This document shows, one piece after another, positions 25,931-34,174 of a DNA stretch of 64,000 bases. The notes beneath the pieces were generated by a model. That model saw nothing but the letters and a program-made list of their open reading frames with translations, had not been told where the DNA came from and did not search any database. The stretch is taken from NCBI RefSeq assembly GCF_008329905.1, contig NZ_CP032155.1, positions 4,402,001 through 4,466,000 on the forward strand. Direction: 5' to 3'. Numbering within the stretch: the stretch's first letter is position 1; each line of letters opens with the position of its first letter. Origin of the DNA: Mycobacterium sp. ELW1 (lineage in GTDB: Bacteria; Actinomycetota; Actinomycetes; Mycobacteriales; Mycobacteriaceae). The position numbers were made by a program, and so were the translations under genes.

Positions 25931-27142
25931 ATGGGTGATCACGTCACAGGTCCGCTGGACGGAATCCGGGTCATCGAGGTCGGCACGCTGATCTCCGGAC
26001 CGTTCGCGGGCCGACTGCTCGGCGACATGGGCGCCGAGGTGATCAAGGTCGAACCGCCCGGCGCTCCCGACCCGCTGCGCACCTGGGGTCAGGCCGAGTT
26101 GGACGGCCACCACTTCTTTTGGACGGTGCACGCCCGCAACAAGAAGGCGGTCACCCTCAACCTCCGGGAAGCGCGGGGCCGCGACCTGTTCCTCGATCTG
26201 GTCGCGAAGTCCGACATCATCGTCGAGAACTTCCGGCCCGGCACGCTGGAGAAGTGGGGCCTCGGTTACGACGTTCTGCGCGAACGCAATCGGGGCATCA
26301 TCCTGGTCCGGGTGTCCGGTTACGGGCAGACCGGTCCGGAGTCGGCGAAGGCCGGCTACGCCTCGGTCGCCGAGGCGGCCAGCGGGTTGCGCCACATGAA
26401 CGGCTTCCCCGGCGGGCCGCCGCCGCGCCTGGCGCTGTCGCTGGGCGACAGCTTGGCCGGGATGTTCGCCGCGCAGGGCGCGCTGGCGGCGCTGTACCGG
26501 CGGACCGTCACCGGTGAGGGGCAGATCGTCGACGCGGCACTGACCGAATCGTGTCTGGCGGTGCAGGAGTCGACGATCCCCGACTACGACATCGGCGGCG
26601 TGGTGCGCGGACCGTCGGGCACCCGGCTCGACGGCATCGCCCCGTCGAACATCTACCGCAGCGCCGACGGCAGCTGGGTGGTGATCGCCGCCAACCAGGA
26701 CACCGTCTTTCGGCGGTTGTGCGCAGCGATGGGCCAGCCCGAGTTGGCCCAGGACGACCGATTCGTCAATCATGTTGCGCGCGGACGCAATCAGGACGAG
26801 CTCGACGCGATCATCGGTGACTGGGCGGCGACCCGCGAGCCCGGCGACATCATCAAAACGCTGAGCGAGGCGGGCGTCATCAGCGGACCGATCAACACCG
26901 TCGCCGAAGTCGTCACCGACCCGCAGCTGCTGTCCCGCGGCATGATCGCCGATCACTGGGACGAACGTATCGGCCGCAATGTGAAGGGCCCGGGCGTGGT
27001 TCCGGTGTTGTCGGAATCCCCCGGCACCATCCGATCTGCGGGCTCGTCGCGGCCCGGACAGCACAACGGTGAGGTGTACGGTGAACTTCTGGGCCTGCGG
27101 TCCGAGGAGATCGCCGATCTGGAGTCTCAGGGAGTGCTATGA
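25931..27142 (+). CDS. CaiB/BaiF-type (class III) CoA-transferase
   Basis: 403 aa. It begins GPLDGIRVIEVGTLISGPFAGRLLGDMGAEVIKVEPP, the family signature. Other family segments are ENFRPGTLEKWGLGYDVL and the probable catalytic D173 in LGDSLAG. It moves CoA from one acyl-CoA to an acid without ATP, so in this operon it would activate the acid made by the preceding steps. It starts at the base after the hydrolase stop and overlaps the next gene by 4 bp (ATGA). Confidence 0.88.
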   Translation: MGDHVTGPLDGIRVIEVGTLISGPFAGRLLGDMGAEVIKVEPPGAPDPLRTWGQAELDGHHFFWTVHARNKKAVTLNLREARGRDLFLDLVAKSDIIVENFRPGTLEKWGLGYDVLRERNRGIILVRVSGYGQTGPESAKAGYASVAEAASGLRHMNGFPGGPPPRLALSLGDSLAGMFAAQGALAALYRRTVTGEGQIVDAALTESCLAVQESTIPDYDIGGVVRGPSGTRLDGIAPSNIYRSADGSWVVIAANQDTVFRRLCAAMGQPELAQDDRFVNHVARGRNQDELDAIIGDWAATREPGDIIKTLSEAGVISGPINTVAEVVTDPQLLSRGMIADHWDERIGRNVKGPGVVPVLSESPGTIRSAGSSRPGQHNGEVYGELLGLRSEEIADLESQGVL

Positions 27143-28044
27143 GCAACCTGCCCGGCCACGTCACGATCCGCGAGGTCGCGCTGCGTGACGGCCTACAGAT
27201 CGAAGACCCGATTCCGTTGTCCGCCAAGCTCGAACTGCTCGCGGCGATCGCCGCCACCGGCGTTCGGGAAGTCGAGGCGACAGCCTTCGTCTCCCCGTCG
27301 AAGGTGCCCGCGCTGGCCGACGCACCGGAGTTGGCCGCCCATCTCGGCGACTACCCCGAGATCGACTTCTCCGCACTCGTGGCCAGTCCGAACGGTGCCA
27401 AGCGGGCCATCGCCGCCGGGCTGCGTTCCGTTGAATACGTGGTGTCGGCGGCCGACGCCCACAGTCGCGCCAATGTCGGCCGCAGCAGCGCGGACGCCAC
27501 CGCGCAGATCGCCGACATCGTCGCGATTGCCCACGACTCCGGGGTCAGCGTCGAGGTCATCATCGCCACCGCCTGGGACTGCCCCTTCGACGGCCCGACC
27601 CCACCGCAGCGTGTCCTCGACATCGTCGACGCCGCTTGCGAATTCGGTGCGGACCGCCTGGCCATCGCCGACACCATCGGCACCACCACGCCGGGGCGGG
27701 TCACCGCGCTGCTGGATCAGGTCGCTCCGCGCATCGGTGACCTGCCGTTGGGTGCTCACTTCCACAACACCCGCGGCACGGGGCTGGCCAGCGCGTATGC
27801 GGCGGTCGCCGCCGGTGTGACACGGCTCGACTCGTCGGTGGGCGGTCTTGGCGGCTGCCCGTTCGCGCCGGGGGCGAGCGGCAACATCGCCACCGAGGAC
27901 CTCGTATATCTGTTGCGTGACAGCGGAATCAGCGTCGACGTCGACCTGGCTGCGGCGATCAACGCGGCAGCCGTCGCCAGATCGGTGGTCGGCCACGATC
28001 TGCCCAGCGCACTGCTGCGCGCCGGCGACCGGATCACGAACTGA
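27139..28044 (+). CDS. HMG-CoA lyase-like enzyme
   Basis: 301-aa TIM-barrel of the HMG-CoA lyase/DRE family. Key parts are IREVALRDGLQIED (metal-binding Asp and catalytic Arg), EATAFVSPSKVPALAD, the metal-binding HFHNTRG, and GGLGGCPFAPGASGN with the conserved cysteine loop. It splits 3-hydroxy-3-methylglutaryl-CoA, or a similar branched 3-hydroxyacyl-CoA, into acetyl-CoA plus a keto acid. It is coupled to the CoA-transferase, so the pathway may end with activation and retro-Claisen cleavage of a branched acid. Confidence 0.88.
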   Translation: MSNLPGHVTIREVALRDGLQIEDPIPLSAKLELLAAIAATGVREVEATAFVSPSKVPALADAPELAAHLGDYPEIDFSALVASPNGAKRAIAAGLRSVEYVVSAADAHSRANVGRSSADATAQIADIVAIAHDSGVSVEVIIATAWDCPFDGPTPPQRVLDIVDAACEFGADRLAIADTIGTTTPGRVTALLDQVAPRIGDLPLGAHFHNTRGTGLASAYAAVAAGVTRLDSSVGGLGGCPFAPGASGNIATEDLVYLLRDSGISVDVDLAAAINAAAVARSVVGHDLPSALLRAGDRITN

Positions 28045-28060
28045 GCTGACACCGCGCCTC

Positions 28061-28426
28061 ATGGAATCGACTCGGGTGGATCGGTGGCTGTGGGCGGTCA
28101 GGCTGACGAAGACCCGCCCGGACGCCGCCGCGGCGTGCCGAGGCGGGCACGTCCGGGTCAACGACCGGTTGGCCAAGCCCTCGACGACGGTCTCTCCCGG
28201 TGACGAGGTGCGCGCACGCGTCGGCGACACGACGAGGATCGTCGAGGTCGTCCGGGTGATCGCCAAACGGGTGGGCGCGGCCGACGCCGTCACCTGCTAT
28301 CTGGACCGCACGCCCAAACCGCCCAGTGTTCCCGCCGTGCCAGTGGCGGCGCGTGATCGCGGAGCCGGCCGGCCGACCAAGCGGGACCGCCGCGCGCTCG
28401 ACAAGTGGCGTGCGAGCCAGTGGTGA
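28061..28426 (+). CDS. S4-domain RNA-binding protein (Hsp15-like)
   Basis: 121 aa. The S4 domain reads TRVDRWLWAVRLTKTRPDAA, then GGHVRVNDRLAKPSTTVSPGDEVRARV. Arg/Lys-rich C-terminus (GRPTKRDRRALDKWR). Related to Hsp15, which rescues 50S subunits carrying stalled nascent chains. It starts 16 bp after the lyase gene and could be co-transcribed, but its role is unrelated housekeeping. It is convergent with the cyclopropane synthase gene. Confidence 0.85.
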   Translation: MESTRVDRWLWAVRLTKTRPDAAAACRGGHVRVNDRLAKPSTTVSPGDEVRARVGDTTRIVEVVRVIAKRVGAADAVTCYLDRTPKPPSVPAVPVAARDRGAGRPTKRDRRALDKWRASQW

Positions 28427-28440
28427 GCTGAGCGGTCGCG

Positions 28441-29322
28441 CTACTTGCTCAGCGTGAACTGGCAGACGTCGGTGTAGCGGTTGCGGAACAGGTCCGCGCA
28501 CCCGGTCAGGTACTTCATGTAGCGGTCGTAGACCTCTTCGGACTGGATCGCGATCGCCTCATCTCGGCGCGCCTCGAGTGCCGCCGCCCACAAATCGAGG
28601 GTCTTCGCATAGTGCTGTTCCAGGGACTGGACGAGATCGGTTGTGAAACCGGCCTTTCCGGACAGATCCTTGACGATGTCGCGGGTCGGCAGGTGGCCGC
28701 CGGGGAAGATCTCCACCGAGATGAACTTGAAGAACCGCAGCAGGCTCATCGTGATGGGCAGCCCACGTGCCTCCATCTCGGCCCGCGGGATCTGCATGAT
28801 GGAGTGCAGCATCATCACGCCGTCGTCGGGTAGGGCGTCGTAGGCGAAGTCGAAGAACGCGCTGTAACGGTCCGCCCCGAAGTGCTCGAAGGCCCCGATC
28901 GACACGATCCGATCCACCGGTTCGTCGAACTGCTCCCAGCCGCACAGCAGCACGCGGCGGCTACGCGCGGTGTCCATCTCCGCGAACGCGCGTTCGGCGT
29001 GAGCCTGCTGATTGCGGCTCAGGGTCAGCCCGACGACATTGACGTCGTACTTCTCGATCGCACGGCGCATCGTGGCGCCCCAGCCGCAGCCGACGTCCAG
29101 CAGGGTCATACCGGGCTCCAGACCCAACTTGCCGAGCGACAGATCGATCTTGGCGAGCTGCGCCTCCTGCAGCGTCAGATCGTCGCGCTCGAAGTAGGCG
29201 CAGCTGTAGGTCTGGGTCGGATCGAGAAAGAGCCGGAAGAAGTCGTCGGACAAGTCGTAGTGCGACTGAACGTCCTCGAAGTGTGGCTTCAGGTGTGACG
29301 TGGTGCTTGCTGGGTGTGACAA
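28441..29322 (-). CDS. Mycolic-acid cyclopropane/methyl transferase (CmaA/MmaA/UmaA family)
   Basis: 293 aa. The SAM-binding motif LLDVGCGWGATMRRAI, the N-terminal HYDLSDDFFRLFLDPTQTYSCAYFE and the end CADLFRNRYTDVCQFTL are diagnostic of mycobacterial mycolic-acid methyltransferases. They add cyclopropane rings or methyl branches to acyl chains in the cytoplasm. The best start is TTG at 29322 (LSHPASTTSHLKPHFEDV), with AGAGG 7 bp upstream; it gives the usual family length. Which subtype it is cannot be told. Confidence 0.88.
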   Translation of the reverse strand: MSHPASTTSHLKPHFEDVQSHYDLSDDFFRLFLDPTQTYSCAYFERDDLTLQEAQLAKIDLSLGKLGLEPGMTLLDVGCGWGATMRRAIEKYDVNVVGLTLSRNQQAHAERAFAEMDTARSRRVLLCGWEQFDEPVDRIVSIGAFEHFGADRYSAFFDFAYDALPDDGVMMLHSIMQIPRAEMEARGLPITMSLLRFFKFISVEIFPGGHLPTRDIVKDLSGKAGFTTDLVQSLEQHYAKTLDLWAAALEARRDEAIAIQSEEVYDRYMKYLTGCADLFRNRYTDVCQFTLSK

Positions 29323-29497
29323 GGAAGGGCCTCTGACTTTTCGGCTGACATTCGTGCAGCTCCAATTGCTCAAGAGCCTCCCCGACCACTCGTAAGCGTA
29401 CGCAACGATGTCAAGCTGACGTTGCCAGGAGCAGTGTTGAAGCAGGTCAGCTTCGGAATTCACGGTCGCGAGAAGTCTTGCCAAGCGTCAGAACGAA

Positions 29498-29517
29498 AAG
29501 TAACGTCAGCTTTAGTT
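29498..29517. promoter_or_regulatory. Candidate TetR operator (copy 2)
   Basis: AAGTAACGTCAGCTTTAGTT, 28 bp before the TetR start. Fifteen of twenty positions match the site at 23561-23580, including both arms except one base. It is likely the autoregulatory site of the TetR gene that follows. Confidence 0.6.
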
Positions 29518-29544
29518 TCCCATCAGAAAGCACGGGGGCCAGCC

Positions 29545-30204
29545 ATGGAACCGTCTCGCCGTTCGCGCAAAGCGGACCGGACCGCCGACGGACCGCGCGA
29601 ACTGAGCTCCAAGGGTCGCCAAACCCGCCAAGCCATCGAGGACGCCGCCCGAAAACTCTTCGCCGAACGGGGTTTCCACGGCACCACTCTGGTCGACATC
29701 ACCTCGGCGGCGGGCAGGTCCCCCGCGGTGTTCTACCGCTATTACGACGACAAAGAGGACCTGCTGGCCGCACTGGCCGGTTCGTTCCTGCACGACGTCG
29801 TGCTTCCGTCCGGCCTGCGACTGCATCTGCCCGAATCCCCGGACGACACCCACTTCTTCGTCACCGTGGTCAGCGCCTACTGGGACATGTTCAAGCAGAG
29901 CATCGGTGTCATGGTCGCCGTCGACCAACTCGCCGCCACCGAACCCCGGTTCGCCGCCCTGCAGAACCAGTTCCGTCAGTTCGGTATCGACATCGTCGCC
30001 GCGTCGGTGCTGCGCGCCCAGGAGCACGGGTACGCGGCCGGCCTGCAACCCGAGCACACCGCCTTGGCGATCGCGCTGCTGTTCGAACAGTTCACCACCG
30101 TGTGCCTGCGTCCCGACAGCGCGGGCCTGGGTCTGCGCCTGTCCGACAACGACGCCGTGACGACCCTGTCTACCATTTGGAAGAAAACGCTCTACGGCTA
30201 TTGA
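29545..30204 (+). CDS. TetR family transcriptional regulator
   Basis: 219 aa. A basic N-terminus (MEPSRRSRKADRTADG) precedes the helix-turn-helix LVDITSAAGRSPAVFYRYYDDKEDLLAAL. The ATG at 29545 gives the usual length. It lies 18 bp before an acyl-CoA dehydrogenase gene and probably leads a six-gene unit to 33718. Matching operators at 29498 and 23561 suggest it also controls the dioxygenase-like operon, which would make the two blocks one pathway. Confidence 0.88.
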   Translation: MEPSRRSRKADRTADGPRELSSKGRQTRQAIEDAARKLFAERGFHGTTLVDITSAAGRSPAVFYRYYDDKEDLLAALAGSFLHDVVLPSGLRLHLPESPDDTHFFVTVVSAYWDMFKQSIGVMVAVDQLAATEPRFAALQNQFRQFGIDIVAASVLRAQEHGYAAGLQPEHTALAIALLFEQFTTVCLRPDSAGLGLRLSDNDAVTTLSTIWKKTLYGY

Positions 30205-30222
30205 TTTGATTAGGAGATCAGC

Positions 30223-31467
30223 GTGGATTTCTCTCTGCCCGAACACCTTACGACCCTGTTGGCCGAAATGGATGCGTTCATCGAAGCCGACATCAAGCCC
30301 CTCGAGCGGGAACACATCCAGTACTTCGATCAGCGTCGCGAGTTCGCCCGCACCGACGTCGAGAACGGTGGCATTCCCCGCCGGGAGTGGGAGGATCTGC
30401 TCGACGAGATGCGCCGGCGAGCCGATAAGGCGGGGTGGTTGCGGTACGGGCTGCCGTCGAAGTTCGGCGGCCGGGACGGCACCAATCTCGATATGGCGGT
30501 GATCCGGGAACACCTGGCACACAAGGGGCTTGGCCTGCACAACGATCTGCAGGACGAGTCCTCGATCGTCGGCAACTTCCCGCAGGTCATCATGATGGAC
30601 CGGTTCGGCACCGACGACCAGAAGAGCGAATGGATCGAGGCGATGCTGACCGGCACGCGGTCCATGGCGTTCGGACTCACCGAACCGGACCACGGCTCGG
30701 ACGCCACCTGGCTGGAGACCCGCGCCGTCCGCGACGGCGACGACTGGGTGATCAACGGCAACAAGCGGTGGAACACCGGTGTGCACCGGGCCACCCACGA
30801 CCTGGTGTTCGCGCGCACCTCCGGCGAGGCCGGTCAGGCGCGCGGCATCACCGCGTTCCTGGTTCCGTGCGACGCCGAAGGGTTCGAGGTGCCGTACTAC
30901 TGGTGGACGTTCAACATGCCCACCGACCATGCCGAGGTCGTCCTGCGCGACGTGCGGATCCCCGCCGATGCCGTCCTCGGCGAGGTCGACCATGGCCTGG
31001 AGGTCGCCCAGACCTTCCTGCACGAGAACAGGATTCGCCAGGCGGCAAGCAGCCTCGGCGCCGCCCAGTACTGCATCGACCGCGCCGTCGACTATGCCGG
31101 CAAGCGGGTGACGTTCGGCAAGCCACTGTCGGTCAACCAGGCCGTGCAGTGGCCGCTGGTCGAGCTGCAGACCGAGGCTCAGATGGTGCGACTACTGGTC
31201 CGCTACGCGGCCACCGAACTCGACCGCAATCATCACCTCGAGGTGTCCGACAAGGTGTCGATGGCCAACTACCGCGCCAACCGGCTGGTGTGCGAGGCGG
31301 CCGACCGGGCCATGCAGGTGCACGGCGGAATCGGCTACAGCCGTCACGAACCGTTCGAGCACATCTATCGGCACCACCGCCGGTACCGCATCACCGAGGG
31401 CGCCGAGGAGATCCAGATGCGTCGCGTGGCCCAACGGATGTTCAAGTTCGGCAAGCCGGCTCGCTGA
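30223..31467 (+). CDS. Acyl-CoA dehydrogenase (ACAD10/11-like)
   Basis: 414 aa, GTG start with AGGAGAT upstream. Family motifs are SMAFGLTEPDHGSDATWLETRA, WVINGNKRWNTG and the C-terminal MQVHGGIGYSRHEPFEHIYRHHRRYRITEGAEEIQ. The long N-terminal part and the neighbouring kinase-like gene recall the ACAD10/ACAD11 group, where a phosphotransferase and a dehydrogenase act in turn on 4-hydroxyacyl-CoAs. It starts 18 bp after the TetR gene. Confidence 0.88.
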   Translation: MDFSLPEHLTTLLAEMDAFIEADIKPLEREHIQYFDQRREFARTDVENGGIPRREWEDLLDEMRRRADKAGWLRYGLPSKFGGRDGTNLDMAVIREHLAHKGLGLHNDLQDESSIVGNFPQVIMMDRFGTDDQKSEWIEAMLTGTRSMAFGLTEPDHGSDATWLETRAVRDGDDWVINGNKRWNTGVHRATHDLVFARTSGEAGQARGITAFLVPCDAEGFEVPYYWWTFNMPTDHAEVVLRDVRIPADAVLGEVDHGLEVAQTFLHENRIRQAASSLGAAQYCIDRAVDYAGKRVTFGKPLSVNQAVQWPLVELQTEAQMVRLLVRYAATELDRNHHLEVSDKVSMANYRANRLVCEAADRAMQVHGGIGYSRHEPFEHIYRHHRRYRITEGAEEIQMRRVAQRMFKFGKPAR

Positions 31468-31468
31468 C

Positions 31469-32440
31469 ATGGCCGCCGAGACGCTGGCCGCGGATCTGGC
31501 CGACCTACTGCGCCCGCTGCTCGGTCCCCAGACCGACGTGGACAACCTGCGCGCGTTGACCGGTGGGGCCAGCCGCACCACCTGGGCGTTCGACGCGGTC
31601 ACCGGATCGCAGCGCCGCGCACTGATTCTGCGCACCGGGCCGCCGGATGACGTCCACGCCGGGATGGAACTGGAGGCGGCCGTCCAGGCGGCGGCCGCCG
31701 CGGCCGGCGCGCCGGTACCCGAGATCCTGGTCGCCTCCGATTCGGTTGAGGCGCTGGGTAATCCGTTTCTGATTTGCGGTGAGATCGCCGGCGAGACCAT
31801 CGTTCGGCGTATACAACGCCAGCTCGACGATGACGGCAGGGCGAAGCTGCTCCGGCAGTGCGCGCAGGCGCTGGCGGCGATTCATCGCGGCGCGGCCGAC
31901 GCCCCCGGCCTGGCCGAGCAGGACCAGATGGCGGAGTGGCACGGGCGCCTGGACGAGATGGGCGACACCACAGCGACATTCGAGTGGGCGTTTCGATGGT
32001 TGGCGGCCCACCGGCCGCCGGCGTCGCCGCTGCGGCTTGTGCACGGCGATTTCCGGATGGGCAACCTGATCGTCGACGGCTCGGATCTGGCGGCAGTACT
32101 GGACTGGGAACTGGTCCACATCGGCGAGATCTACGAAGATCTGGCCTGGTTCTGCATCCGGGCCTGGCGGTTCGGCGCCCCGTCGAGCATGGCAGCCGGT
32201 GGCCTGGGCAGTATCGATGATTTCGTCGCAGCGTATGAGGAAGCCGGCGGTGCGACCGTCGACCGCGCGACGTTGCGGTGGTGGCTGGTGCTGGCCACCC
32301 TGCGCTGGGGGGTGATCTGCCGATTCCAGGCCGAACGGCACCTCAGCGGCCAGACCCGGTCGGTCGAGCTGGCCGCGATCGGCCGGCGGGTCTGCGAGAC
32401 CGAATGGGATGTGCTCGACCTACTGGAGGGTGCGTCGTGA
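31469..32440 (+). CDS. Aminoglycoside-phosphotransferase-fold kinase (acyl-CoA-associated)
   Basis: 323 aa. APH-fold kinase motifs: LVHGDFRMGNLIVDG (catalytic loop), AVLDWELVHIGEIYEDLAWF (metal-binding DW-type motif). It begins two bases after the dehydrogenase stop. In ACAD10/11 the same pairing is fused in one protein and phosphorylates 4-hydroxyacyl-CoA before dehydration, so a similar reaction is likely here. It is unlikely to be antibiotic resistance. The next gene overlaps by 4 bp. Confidence 0.85.
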   Translation: MAAETLAADLADLLRPLLGPQTDVDNLRALTGGASRTTWAFDAVTGSQRRALILRTGPPDDVHAGMELEAAVQAAAAAAGAPVPEILVASDSVEALGNPFLICGEIAGETIVRRIQRQLDDDGRAKLLRQCAQALAAIHRGAADAPGLAEQDQMAEWHGRLDEMGDTTATFEWAFRWLAAHRPPASPLRLVHGDFRMGNLIVDGSDLAAVLDWELVHIGEIYEDLAWFCIRAWRFGAPSSMAAGGLGSIDDFVAAYEEAGGATVDRATLRWWLVLATLRWGVICRFQAERHLSGQTRSVELAAIGRRVCETEWDVLDLLEGAS

Positions 32441-32793
32441 CCGGACTCAACGGACGGCCCACAGCCGCCGAACTCGTCGCCGCCGTCGCCGAATTCCTCG
32501 CCGGTGACGTCCGGTCCAACACCACCGGGTCGGTCAACTTCCACGCCCTCGTCGCCGTCAACGTCTTGCGCACCGTGGAACGCGAATTGCTCGACGAGAC
32601 CGCCGCCGAACCGCAGGCCGCTCTCGAGGGGCTCGGCTATCGGGACGAAGCCGCGCTGGCCGCGGCCATCCGCGCCGGGGAGCTCGACAGCCGCGGCGAC
32701 GAGGTGATGCGCTGCCTTCGCGCCGTGGTCAAGCACCGGGTGGCCATAGCCCACCCCGGATACGACTCACCCGAAGGAGGTTCGCCGTCGTGA
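32437..32793 (+). CDS. DUF6285-like small protein
   Basis: 118 aa, GTG start overlapping the kinase stop (GTGA). The sequence RPTAAELVAAVAEFLAGDVRSNTTGSVNFHALVAVNVLRTVEREL is typical of a small helical family that travels with acyl-CoA dehydrogenase/APH-kinase pairs. No catalytic residues are evident, so it may be a partner or assembly factor. The ending MRCLRAVVKHRVAIAHPGY is conserved-looking. Its stop overlaps the next gene's GTG. Confidence 0.72.
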   Translation: MTGLNGRPTAAELVAAVAEFLAGDVRSNTTGSVNFHALVAVNVLRTVERELLDETAAEPQAALEGLGYRDEAALAAAIRAGELDSRGDEVMRCLRAVVKHRVAIAHPGYDSPEGGSPS

Positions 32794-33173
32794 CCACCGA
32801 GAGCCAGATCCTGCAGGCCGCCGACCGGCTGTTCGCCGCGATCACGCAGGGCGATGTCGGCGCGGTGGCAGCGTTGTGGGCCGACGATGTCACCGTCTGG
32901 CACACCGGCGACGAGCGCGACAGCGACAAGGCCCGCGCTCTCAAGGTGATCCGGTGGTACGTCGGCGCCACCACCTACCGGCACTACGACGTGCTCGACC
33001 GGCAGGTGTTCGACGGTGGCTTCGTCCAGCAGCACATTCTGCGATGCACCAACACCCGCGGTGAAGACGTGGCCTTGCGGGTATGCCTGATCGTGAAAGT
33101 CGGAGACGACGGCCTCATCCGGCGAATCGACGAATACCTCGACCCCGCCGACCTGGCACCGCTGCTGACCTGA
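32790..33173 (+). CDS. NTF2-like/SnoaL-type protein
   Basis: 127 aa, GTG start overlapping the previous stop. The cone-shaped NTF2 fold is suggested by AADRLFAAITQGDVGAVAALWADDVTVWHTGD and the final IRRIDEYLDPADLAPLL. Many members are isomerases, dehydratases or binding proteins for hydrophobic intermediates. It is embedded in the TetR-ACAD-kinase unit, which suggests a role in the same route. Confidence 0.82.
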   Translation: MTTESQILQAADRLFAAITQGDVGAVAALWADDVTVWHTGDERDSDKARALKVIRWYVGATTYRHYDVLDRQVFDGGFVQQHILRCTNTRGEDVALRVCLIVKVGDDGLIRRIDEYLDPADLAPLLT

Positions 33174-33196
33174 GGCCACGGCGAAAAGGAGATCAG

Positions 33197-33718
33197 ATGT
33201 CCGCGCTGCAGACGTTGCTCGACGACTCCACCACGGCTCGGCAATGGCAGTTGGTGCCCGCGCGATCCTCCGTGCGGTTCACGAACAAGACCTTCTGGGG
33301 TCTGCTCACCGTCACCGGCGAATTCACTGATGTACGCGGTGACGGCCAGCTCGGCGCGAATGGCGCGGTCACCGGCGAACTCGTGATCGGGGCCGCGTCG
33401 CTGAAGACCGGGATCGGGAAACGCGACGAGCACCTTCGCTCGGCGGATTTCTTCGACGTCGAGAAGCATCCGGAGATCCGCGTCGCCGTCACCGGCGTCG
33501 ACGGTGACACCCTGCTCGCCACCCTGACGGTGCGCGGCACCACCCGCCCGCTGCGGTTGCCGCTCACGTTCAGGCTGCTCGGCGACGGCACCGTACAACT
33601 GACGACCCAGACGACGATCGACCGAACGGAACTCGGTGTCGACGGCAACATGATCGGCATGATGCCGGCCACCACCACGCTGCTCGCCGATGTGGTCTTC
33701 GCACCAAAGGCCGAATAG
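33197..33718 (+). CDS. YceI-family lipid-binding protein
   Basis: 173-aa lipocalin-like barrel of the YceI type: WQLVPARSSVRFTNKTFWGLLTVTGEFTDVRGDG, IKTGIGKRDEHLRSADFFDVEKHPEI-type core and LTVRGTTRPLRLPL. YceI proteins bind isoprenoids or fatty acyl chains. It has no signal peptide, so it is probably cytoplasmic. A ribosome-binding site AAGGAGAT precedes the ATG at 33197. It is the last gene of the unit and is followed directly by a terminator hairpin. Confidence 0.85.
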   Translation: MSALQTLLDDSTTARQWQLVPARSSVRFTNKTFWGLLTVTGEFTDVRGDGQLGANGAVTGELVIGAASLKTGIGKRDEHLRSADFFDVEKHPEIRVAVTGVDGDTLLATLTVRGTTRPLRLPLTFRLLGDGTVQLTTQTTIDRTELGVDGNMIGMMPATTTLLADVVFAPKAE

Positions 33719-33720
33719 AA

Positions 33721-33751
33721 CCTGCCGAACGCCCTAGGCGGCAGGGGTTTT
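33721..33751 (+). terminator. Intrinsic terminator after the YceI gene
   Basis: Stem CCTGCCG (33721-33727) pairs with CGGCAGG (33739-33745), with an inner GCC/GGC extension. It is followed by GGTTTT. It separates the catabolic unit from the receiver-like gene. Confidence 0.72.
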
Positions 33752-33769
33752 CGCAGTAGCATCGGCTGC

Positions 33770-34174
33770 GTGTCTCGCCCGGGCGCACGGCCCCTCCACG
33801 TGCTGGTCTACAGCAGCAATGCCCGCACCCGCGATGAGGTGCGCCTGGCGTTGGGCAAGCGGGTCCACCCCGAACTCCCGGATCTCACCTACACCGACGT
33901 GGCGACCGGGCCGATGGTGATCCAGCTGATGGACGCCGGCGGATTCGATCTGGTGATCCTCGACGGCGAGGCGGCTCCCGTCGGCGGGATGGGCATTGCC
34001 AAACAACTCAAAGACGAGATCGACGACTGCCCGCCGGTCCTGGTGCTGACGGGCCGATCCGACGATGCGTGGCTGGCCAACTGGTCGCGCGCCGAGGCCG
34101 CGGTGCCGCACCCGATCGACCCGGTGCGACTCGGCGAGGCGGTCGTAGGTTTGCTGCGCACATCCGTGCAGTGA
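33770..34174 (+). CDS. Atypical single-domain response regulator (Rv3143-like)
   Basis: 134-aa receiver domain without an output domain, syntenic with M. tuberculosis Rv3143, which also stands before nuoA. The probable phospho-acceptor Asp is in LVILDGEAAP. The usual N-terminal acidic pair is missing (VYSSNART instead), and the conserved Lys-Pro near the end is His-Pro (VPHPIDPV). It is therefore likely a degenerate receiver that acts by protein contact rather than by standard phosphorylation. GTG start. No histidine kinase gene is nearby. Confidence 0.85.
   Translation: MSRPGARPLHVLVYSSNARTRDEVRLALGKRVHPELPDLTYTDVATGPMVIQLMDAGGFDLVILDGEAAPVGGMGIAKQLKDEIDDCPPVLVLTGRSDDAWLANWSRAEAAVPHPIDPVRLGEAVVGLLRTSVQ

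Noticed and set aside
25652..27064. Long minus-strand open frame opposite the CoA-transferase
   Set aside because: The plus-strand frame has the full class III CoA-transferase signature; the antisense frame has no recognisable motif and shadow-like composition.
31469..32440. Antibiotic-resistance aminoglycoside phosphotransferase
   Set aside because: The fold is shared, but the gene is overlapped with acyl-CoA dehydrogenase-linked genes, which points to lipid metabolism.
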